Source: Thamnaconus septentrionalis (Eukaryota; Chordata; Actinopteri; Tetraodontiformes; Monacanthidae). Taken from it: a DNA stretch of 64,000 nt. Below are positions 58,312 through 64,000 of this stretch, piece by piece. Numbering within the stretch: position 1 is the stretch's first letter; every line of letters starts with the position of its first letter. Under the pieces are notes generated by a model. That model saw nothing but the letters and a program-made list of their open reading frames with translations, had not been told where the DNA came from and did not search any database. The stretch covers positions 30,523,944-30,587,943 of the forward strand of contig CM020502.1 of NCBI GenBank assembly GCA_009823395.1, given 5' to 3'. Both the position numbers and the translations under genes were made by a program.

Positions 58312-59179
58312 CGGCTGCTGGTCGCCAGGTCGGCCACCTTCTGGAAGGCATCCAGGAACGTTGCCACGGCGACGACCGTCATCCTGCCGGGGGAGGGGGG
58401 AGGGGTGGAGGGGAGAGTCATCATCATCATCATCATCATCAGGTGTGTGTGTGTGTGTGTGTTACCTGAGTTGTGACTGTAGCTTGCTGGCCTTGCTGAT
58501 GAAGTCGTCCCACACTGGGTAGCTGCCCTGGAAACACAACAACAAAACACATAAACACAATACACACATTCATTTTTGACGCACAATAGTCTCCGCACAC
58601 ACAAGCATGCACACACACACACACACAACCTAGCCCACAGAACATGGGGCTAGGTTTGGGCTGCTAATTAGCGTCTCCAACACTCATCGAAAGAAGGAAA
58701 ATGTCACAAAGGTGAAGCTAAAATCCGTCCGTTGGCCCCCTGGTGGCAGGCTGCGGCGCAACAGCCTCACAGCCATGTTGGCAGCAGAGGGCAAAAAAAT
58801 AAAAAACAAAAACAGAGGTTGCCACTGCAAAACCAGAAAATTAAAATGAAAACCTGCAGAGCCAGAAACAAACAACATTTTGTTTTTTCTTTTGTTTTGT
58901 TTTTAACAGACAGCTTAGACGACGTGATTCCGGATCAGCATCGCTCGCCACTTTGTGGGCGTCGCCTTTTGTCAGCAGCAGCTTGTCGCTGTATGTGTGT
59001 GTACGTCTTTTGTTTTCTACAGTGATGCCCGGCGTCATCGCCTGGTTACCGTTGCCATGGCGACTCTGCAGCAGCAGCCGAGAGGAGGAAGGAAGGAGGG
59101 AAGGAAGCAGGGGGGAGGGGGAGAAGGAAGGGGGAAGTCACACGTGCACGTATCCTCACGTACACACACACACAGTTTT

Positions 59180-59210
<31 letters not shown>

Positions 59211-60936
59211 TCTGTCCGTTCTGCTGCTGTCAATCACCCCCCCCCCCTCAAGAAAATCCAAGCGCTGCTGCAGGTCGGAGGGCTGGAGGACTGACTGGAG
59301 GGGTGTGGGGGTTAGCATGTAGCTTAGCATTAATGATAAACGTGAGCTTGTTGTTTAGAAATCTAGAGCGTACAAAAATGAATAAAAAAATAAAATAGAC
59401 GACAGCTGCTGCTGCAGTCGCATCTTCGCAGGTCAGGAGACGAGTCGTGTTTATGTTCTCCTAGTGGCCAATGGTGGTACTGTACAGCCAGAGGGAGTCT
59501 GAGGGGCTTATTAACATAGAGACAAGAAAGAGAAGACAGAATCCAGAAGGACAAATGAGGTGCTGGGACTCCTGAGACCAGGTCCTGGTTCAGAGTGACG
59601 GGTCCCTGGAAATATCTAGGACTCCTGAGGGTCCCTGAACGCCTCTCGAACTCCTGAGAGCAGGTTCTGGTTCAGAATGACGGGTCCCTGAACACCTCTC
59701 AGACTCCTGAGGGTCCCTGAATGCCTCTCGGACTCCTGAGAACAGGTCTTGGTTCAGAATGACGGGTCCCTGGAAATATCTAGGACTCCTGAGGGTCCCT
59801 GAACGCCTCTCGAAATCCTGAGAACAGGTCTTGGTTCGGAATGACGGGTCCCTGAACGCCTCTCAGACCCAGTGCTGAACAGGAAACCTTTGGAACTCTC
59901 ATCCACATTTGGAAACAGTCTCTCTCTCTCTCTCTCTCATTAAAACCTAATTATCTAATTAAACTCTAAACTAAAACTGCTGAGACACTTCCTGTCTTCA
60001 CTCACAACCAGGGGGCGTGACAGCGTTCCCACGCCCCCTCCTCCGCATCACACCTGCTCCTGATGACATCATCAGCCAAACAGGTGTGATCACTGCCCCC
60101 CCCCCGCCCTCTCTCACACCCACAAGGACGAGTCACACAGCGGCGGTGTCTTCAAGGTGCTAGCTTGCTAAGCCAGCCAACTAGCAACAATCGTAGACAT
60201 ATAGAGGGTTTTGCTAGCAGTGAAGGCGTCACCAGAGCCCCCTGCTGGCCACCTGTGGTACCAGGAGCATGTTAGCCAACAGGACTGGGGGTCCAAATTT
60301 AAGAATCCAAAACAAATGTTTCTCAGGAGATTGTTTCGATTTTTAATTCTCAATGGCATGATTTTAAAAGGGGGTGGGGCTAAAGCCACATTCTGATACC
60401 AAAAGTGGGGGTGTTTTCCTTCCTCTTGTCGCATCAGTTAAAGACTGATGTTTGGGGGAGGGGCTACAACATAAAAGACCCTCTTTCATTTAATTTCACT
60501 CATAAAACTGACATCAGTTGTCGAAGAAAATCTTTTGTTTGAGGAAAAAAAACAAAACCCAAACTGGAGCAGATACAATCACAGCATCAAAATATAGAGA
60601 CAAATAGAGGGTAGAGAGCTAACGTGGCCATAAGCCAAACCTGCAAGTCACCTAAACGCCACCATGACGATGTTTAGACGGCCAGATCAATTAGCTTATT
60701 GATCAGTGACGTCACATCAAAGCCAAAATAGGTCAAATCCAAAATTCAGCCCCTTCCAAAAATAACATGATTATAATACTTTGCAAAAACCCACGTAGGA
60801 GCAAGAGATCAACATGTGTCTCTCTCTCCCTCACACACACACACACACAGCTACGTCATGTTTTCTCCTGATCGATCACTCACTAACTCTCTGGTGACAC
60901 TGGTGAAGCTGCAGTGAAAAATTCACCTTTCCACAC

Positions 60937-61005
<69 letters not shown>

Positions 61006-61190
61006 CCTCCGATCTGCTTCTGCAATCGAGTCGTAAATCCCGCAATTACAAACACACGCGCACACACACACACACACACAGTGCGTGAACCCGCCCCGTT
61101 GGGTCCGTGAAGGCAGCACGGTTCTCCTACCTTCATGTCCCCGATGACGGTCTGGAAGAGGCCCCCCAGCGCGCTGCACTCGCGCTCCAT
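50066..61190 (-). CDS. mtss1: Metastasis suppressor 1 / MIM (I-BAR and WH2 protein)
   Basis: A scaffold that bends PI(4,5)P2 membranes through its N-terminal I-BAR (IMD) domain and binds monomeric actin through a C-terminal WH2 motif. Exons on the minus strand: 61190-61131, 58527-58466, 58383-58310, 55000-54916, 54693 to about 54606, 54443-54369, 53740-53583, 53494-53387, 52939-52842, 52365-52134, 51963-51742, 51366-51208, 50959-50803 and 50735-50066. I-BAR segments include ECSALGGLFQT, FLDAFQKVADL, SALTRMCMRHRSIEAKLRQF, LINPLQEQMEEWKR and RALVEE-like helices. Then follow a Ser-rich region with SSHDSGFISQDA, PSWK/DWTRPGPYDQ (MTSS1 rather than MTSS2), SSGYSSQTTTPCCSED, TPGVATIRRTPSSKP, and WH2-like VDDFLVAIRRGVRLRK with TDDRSAP at the end. 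Exon 5 lacks a visible donor, and the last exon changes frame twice. An in-frame stop just upstream supports the ATG. Confidence 0.93.
53040..53290. mobile_element. Truncated LINE-type 3' tail (copy 3)
   Basis: AATAGAATAGAATAGAATAG then ACGCCTTTATTTATCCCAAATTGG and 'gcagcaacatgtagtgcaatagagaag', matching copies 1 and 2. In the intron between mtss1 exons 8 and 9. Confidence 0.5.
54842..55192. repeat. CA/TG tracts in mtss1
   Basis: CA at 54846-54911 reaches within four bases of the exon 4 donor. A second CA tract at 55054-55142 and a TG tract at 55162-55192 follow in the next intron. Confidence 0.95.
57848..57889 (+). repeat. (CAG)n tract
   Basis: Fourteen uninterrupted or nearly uninterrupted CAG units in the long intron between mtss1 exons 3 and 4. 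Confidence 0.95.
58244..58309. repeat. (CA)n abutting mtss1 exon 3
   Basis: The repeat runs directly into the splice donor of exon 3 (minus strand CGAG|GTGTGTGTG), so the donor is itself built from the repeat. Confidence 0.9.
59567..59868. repeat. 82-bp minisatellite in mtss1 intron 1
   Basis: TGACGGGTCCCTG recurs at about 59597, 59678, 59760 and 59842, a period of 81-82 bp. Each unit also contains GACTCCTGAG and GAACGCCTCTC variants. Confidence 0.85.
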
Positions 61191-61570
61191 CTTGTGCGGC
61201 TGCGCTCAGTCGGAGCTGCGCAGCTCCATCTGCGGCAGGAGGAGGGGAAGAGGAACAGGGCGGGCCTGCCGCCGGTCAGGTGTGGACAGGGAGTGGGGGG
61301 GGGGGGCGTGCAGAAGAGCGGAGGCTCAGAGGCTCGCGGGTGGTTCCCCACCTCCTGCACCGGCTGCTGCTTTGCGGGAGAGTCTCATCGCTGCGGCATG
61401 TTGGAGCCGCACAGCTGCGACTGGACAGCACGGAGGTCCGCTCCTCACTGGAGGGAGAGAGGGAGGGGGTGGGGGAGCTGTGAGCGCGCCTGGAGGGGCG
61501 TGGAGGCGCGTGCGTGCATCGTCCCCGCCCAGCCCACCGCAGCGCAGCTTTTGACGTTTTAGGAGGAGAA
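61191..61570 (-). promoter_or_regulatory. mtss1: mtss1 promoter and leader
   Basis: GC-rich, CpG-containing, TATA-less sequence directly upstream of the mtss1 ATG (context AAGATGG). The exact start site cannot be placed. Confidence 0.45.
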
Positions 61571-62320
61571 GGGGGCGGGGCCAAATAGATGATCAGCCAA
61601 CAGCTGAACCACACAGCCTGACTTTTTTTCTTTCTTACACACTCCCTCCATCTGGTCCAGAAGGCTGTGGGGTTCGAATCCAAGGGCACCTCAAACTTCA
61701 GGAAGATTTTCCTGAGGAACCCTGGAGCTCCAGGTCCTGAGGAACCTTGGAGATCCAGGTCCTGGTCCTCAGAAACACTGAGGTACCCTCGGGCTCCGGG
61801 GGCCTTGCTGAACCTTGGAGGTCCAGGGGAACCCTGAGGAACCCTTGAGCTCCAGGAGTCCTGGTCTTGACGAACCCTGGAGCTCCAGGTCCTGGTCCAG
61901 TCGTTCTTCTGGAACTGGATGTGTGGTGATTAAACACAAAGATCACTGAGTCCTAAATTACAACAGGCCACACTGAGCCTCCTTTCAGTTTGGAGGCTTG
62001 GTGGGTGAGATTTAGCAGCACCTAGTGGTGAAAAGGCAAAGGTCCTGAACCAAACAGAGGCAGAATAATAAGTGGCACTACATTGATCACACCAATCACC
62101 ATTGTGTCTTTTGGTACCACCTAGTGGTCAAAACCAGGCAGGGACACTCTGACTATGTTGAGGGGAAAGTATGTCAAGGCTTTTGTTTCAGAAAAAAAAA
62201 AAAAAGAAAAAAATCAGTTCCTGATCACATCAGGCATTTAAAGCATATTTAGTTTTTTTTTTTAATCAAATCAGTCAATTATTTAACAGGGAGAATCTCC
62301 CCATGTTTAATTATCATTGG
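61570..62320. other. Intergenic upstream of mtss1
   Basis: Holds an imperfect repeat of GAACCCTGGAGCTCCAGGTCC-like units at about 61715-61905 and A/T runs. No gene was recognised. Confidence 0.5.
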
Positions 62321-62329
62321 CAATGCCAA

Positions 62330-62375
62330 GTTTTAATGCCTCCTTGCACTGATTGATGCAAGGAGGCATTAAAAC
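62330..62375. repeat. Perfect 19-bp inverted repeat with 8-base loop
   Basis: GTTTTAATGCCTCCTTGCA at 62330-62348 is exactly reverse-complemented at 62357-62375, with loop CTGATTGA. It can form a stable hairpin in RNA or a cruciform in DNA. Confidence 0.9.
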
Positions 62376-62419
62376 GTTTCAACCAACTGCGAAACTGCTT
62401 GAGCACAGATGAAAATTAA

Positions 62420-62647
62420 AACAGAGTCCAAAGAGGATTTAATGTCTCAGTGGAGCAGTTGGATGAAGTGACGCTTGAGTGCACAGTGACACAGAACAGT
62501 GGCCGACCCATCAAATCATGTTTCAACCTCGCCGACTTGCTGCGTAATGACAGGAAGCAGGAGACACCAACTGTGGTTAGGACCCTAATAGCAGCAAACA
62601 GCCAGGTGGAGCTCAGCGTCAGGACAGAAGGTCAACTGCTTCCATAA
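62420..62647 (+). pseudogene. Orphan open segment, possible gene or transposon fragment
   Basis: A frame of about 75 codons, open from upstream of 62450 to TAA at 62645, with protein-like composition (VTLECTVTQNSGRPIKSC, FNLADLLRNDRKQE, SQVELSVRTEG). There is no clear ATG, splice acceptor or recognised family, and the adjacent gene is on the other strand. A relic of a retrocopy or mobile element is the likeliest reading; chance is possible. Confidence 0.3.
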
Positions 62648-62754
62648 AATAAAAATAAAAAAATAAAGAAAATTCAACCACCCCCCCTCAAAAAATTAAT
62701 TAAATAAAAACTCATAAGAATCAGTCATCATGGGAGAGAAACTCTCCAGGTCAC

Positions 62755-62760
62755 TTTATT
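62755..62760 (-). terminator. Polyadenylation signal of the repeat-protein gene
   Basis: TTTATT on the plus strand reads AATAAA on the minus strand, about 130 bases beyond the TAG of the repeat protein. A 70-base intron (GTATCT...CTCCAG, about 62892-62823) may be removed from this 3' UTR. Confidence 0.55.
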
Positions 62761-62892
62761 AAAGTTCACTTAAGTTGACGTCCCACCAATGGCCCCAGAA
62801 GCAGCGGCAGCAACAGTCACCTGGAGCAGGAAGAATGGGCGGTCAAAACATTTCAAATGAAAAAGATAAAATGAAGAGAAAGTAGATACCTA

Positions 62893-64000
62893 TGGATGCT
62901 GGAAACTGGAGGACAACACGGGCGCCACCTGCTGCCGAGGCCTCAGGTGGCTCATAAACATCCTTGGAACTTGTCCTTGGCTGGGTGACTGCTGCTGCCG
63001 CCATCTACCCTCTGTAGACAAGCTTGAGGATGGAGGATCTCTGGAGAGGTTGCTTTGTGGTCGTTTCATCCCAGGCCAGGGCCTGGGAGTAGATGGGGAC
63101 CCAGGAGGGCTGCTTTGCTTCAGTTTCTGCCTTGACCAGGAGCTGGGTGGGTTCCTCCGCGTTGGTTCTTGGTGAGTCCTAGATAGGTAGCTCTGCTTCG
63201 GTTCTTTGGAGGACCTCAAGGGGTAGCTTTGTTTTGGTTCTTGGTGGGCTCCAGACTGGTAGCTCTGCTTCGGTTCTTGGGGGGACTTAGAAGGGTTGTT
63301 CTTTGGTGCAGACCAGGGTCTGGGCAGGATGCTCTCCTTCGGTTTCTGGGCCAACCAGGAACCGGACGGGTTGCTCTCCTTCGGTTTCGGGGCAGACCGG
63401 GATCTGGATGTGTAGCGCTGCTTCGGTTCCTGTGCAGACCAGGAACTGGACGGGTTGCTCTCCTTTGGTTTTGGGGCAGACCAGGAACTAGATGTGTAAC
63501 TTCGCTTCGGTTCCTGTGCAGACCAGGAACTGGATGGGTTGCTCTCCTTTGGTTTTGGGGCAGACTGGGATCTGGATGTGTAGCGCTGCTTTGGTTCCTG
63601 TGCAGACCAGGAACTGGACGGGTTGCTCTCCTTTGGTTTTGGGGCAGACCGGGATCTGGATGTGTAGCGCTGCTTTGGTTCCTGTGCAGACCAGGAACTG
63701 GATGGGTTGCTCTCCTTTGGTTTTGGGGCAGACCAGGAACTGGATGGGTAACTTTGCTTCGGTTCCTGCAGGGACCAGGACGGGTTGCTCTGCTTCTGAG
63801 CAGACACGGGTCTGGGCAGGCTGCTGGGCTCCTGTGAAGACTTGGGGCGTTCGGCAATTATAGTTATCGCACCGCTTGAAGTAATACCCAGGTCAATTAT
63901 ATTTCCATCTCGGAACAGATCAGACTCCCAGCTGTTGGTCTTGGCTGCTGGATTATCCACCTTGGAGAGCTGTGGACGGCCAAACAGCTGACGGGGGTCA
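62893..64000 (-). CDS. 3' part of an unrecognised gene encoding tandem 14-residue repeats
   Basis: A long frame on the minus strand enters from beyond the window's right edge and ends in TAG next to a possible donor (CATCCATAG|GTATCT). The start codon is outside or uncertain; no ATG opens it within the window, although GTG at 63960 begins KVDNPAAKTNS-like sequence. The first 60 residues (QLFGRPQLSK, WESDLFRDGNIIDLGITSSG) look like ordinary folded protein. The rest is Ser/Pro/Lys/Gln-rich repeat: alternating SAPKPKESNPSSSW and SAQEPKQRYTSRSR, about five 28-residue double units, flanked by degenerate QEPKQSY units. It ends in an Arg/Gln-rich tail. The repeat region is probably disordered. I do not recognise the family. 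Confidence 0.6.
63300..63765 (-). repeat. 84-bp coding minisatellite
   Basis: About five copies of an 84-bp higher-order unit, each made of two related 42-bp halves encoding 14 residues. Copies differ by only a few bases, mainly at CGG/CTG and TTC/TTT positions. Confidence 0.9.

Noticed and set aside
50066..61190. Calling this gene mtss2 (MTSS1L)
   Set aside because: The PGPYDQ...VNT motif and synteny with tmem65/rnf139/tatdn1/ndufb9 favour mtss1, although the C-terminal IRRGVRLR resembles both.
61640..61690. GGTTCGAATCC box resembling a tRNA or SINE B box
   Set aside because: No matching A box or acceptor and anticodon stems could be drawn upstream; probably chance or a decayed SINE piece.
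63229..63863. Plus-strand frames (FLCRPGTGRVALLWF-type repeats)
   Set aside because: Antisense shadows of the 84-bp repeat. The minus-strand frame is longer, extends into non-repetitive sequence and has a downstream poly(A) signal.

Overview
The window is vertebrate genomic DNA. All genes are split by short GT-AG introns, intergenic gaps are small, and dinucleotide repeats (CA/TG, TA, CT) are very dense. Gene content and divergence point to a teleost with a compact genome; a pufferfish-like percomorph is my inference. There are no operons, CRISPR arrays or phage genes. Exon junctions were placed by hand from splice sites, reading frame and remembered family sequences.

Layout. (1) 1-6,040: no recognisable gene. 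(2) 6,043-10,570: ptp4a2 (PRL-2 phosphatase, +) with a long leader carrying a 17-codon upstream ORF. (3) 11,770-16,360: a CD209-like type II C-type lectin (-) whose neck is about 20 near-identical heptads. (4) 17,120-18,180: a pro-opiomelanocortin (POMC) paralogue (-), frameshifted inside the alpha-MSH/ACTH region. (5) 19,705-23,660: a secreted fibrinogen-domain protein (+). (6) 24,066-28,266: ndufb9 (-) and tatdn1 (+) sharing a bidirectional promoter. (7) 29,229-38,280: rnf139/TRC8 (+), an ER ubiquitin ligase. (8) 38,910-47,035: tmem65 (+), with a long-inverted-repeat element in intron 1. (9) 47,561-61,190: mtss1 (-), an I-BAR/WH2 actin regulator, tail-to-tail with tmem65. (10) 62,890-64,000: the 3' part of an unrecognised gene (-) encoding alternating 14-residue repeats.

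ndufb9, tatdn1, rnf139, tmem65 and mtss1 are neighbours on human 8q24.13 (from memory), so the right two-thirds is a conserved block with local inversions; the left third holds genes from other human regions. The genes do not form one pathway. Shared themes are mitochondria (ndufb9, tmem65) and membrane or cytoskeletal signalling (ptp4a2, rnf139, mtss1).

Four apparent single-step frameshifts (pomc, rnf139, two in the last mtss1 exon) and one missing splice donor (mtss1) occur in GC-rich or repeat tracts. They may be base-calling or assembly errors as much as biology. No wholly new multi-gene system was recognised. The best leads are the decaying pomc paralogue, the ptp4a2 upstream ORF, the lectin neck, the tmem65 intronic element and the unrecognised repeat protein.
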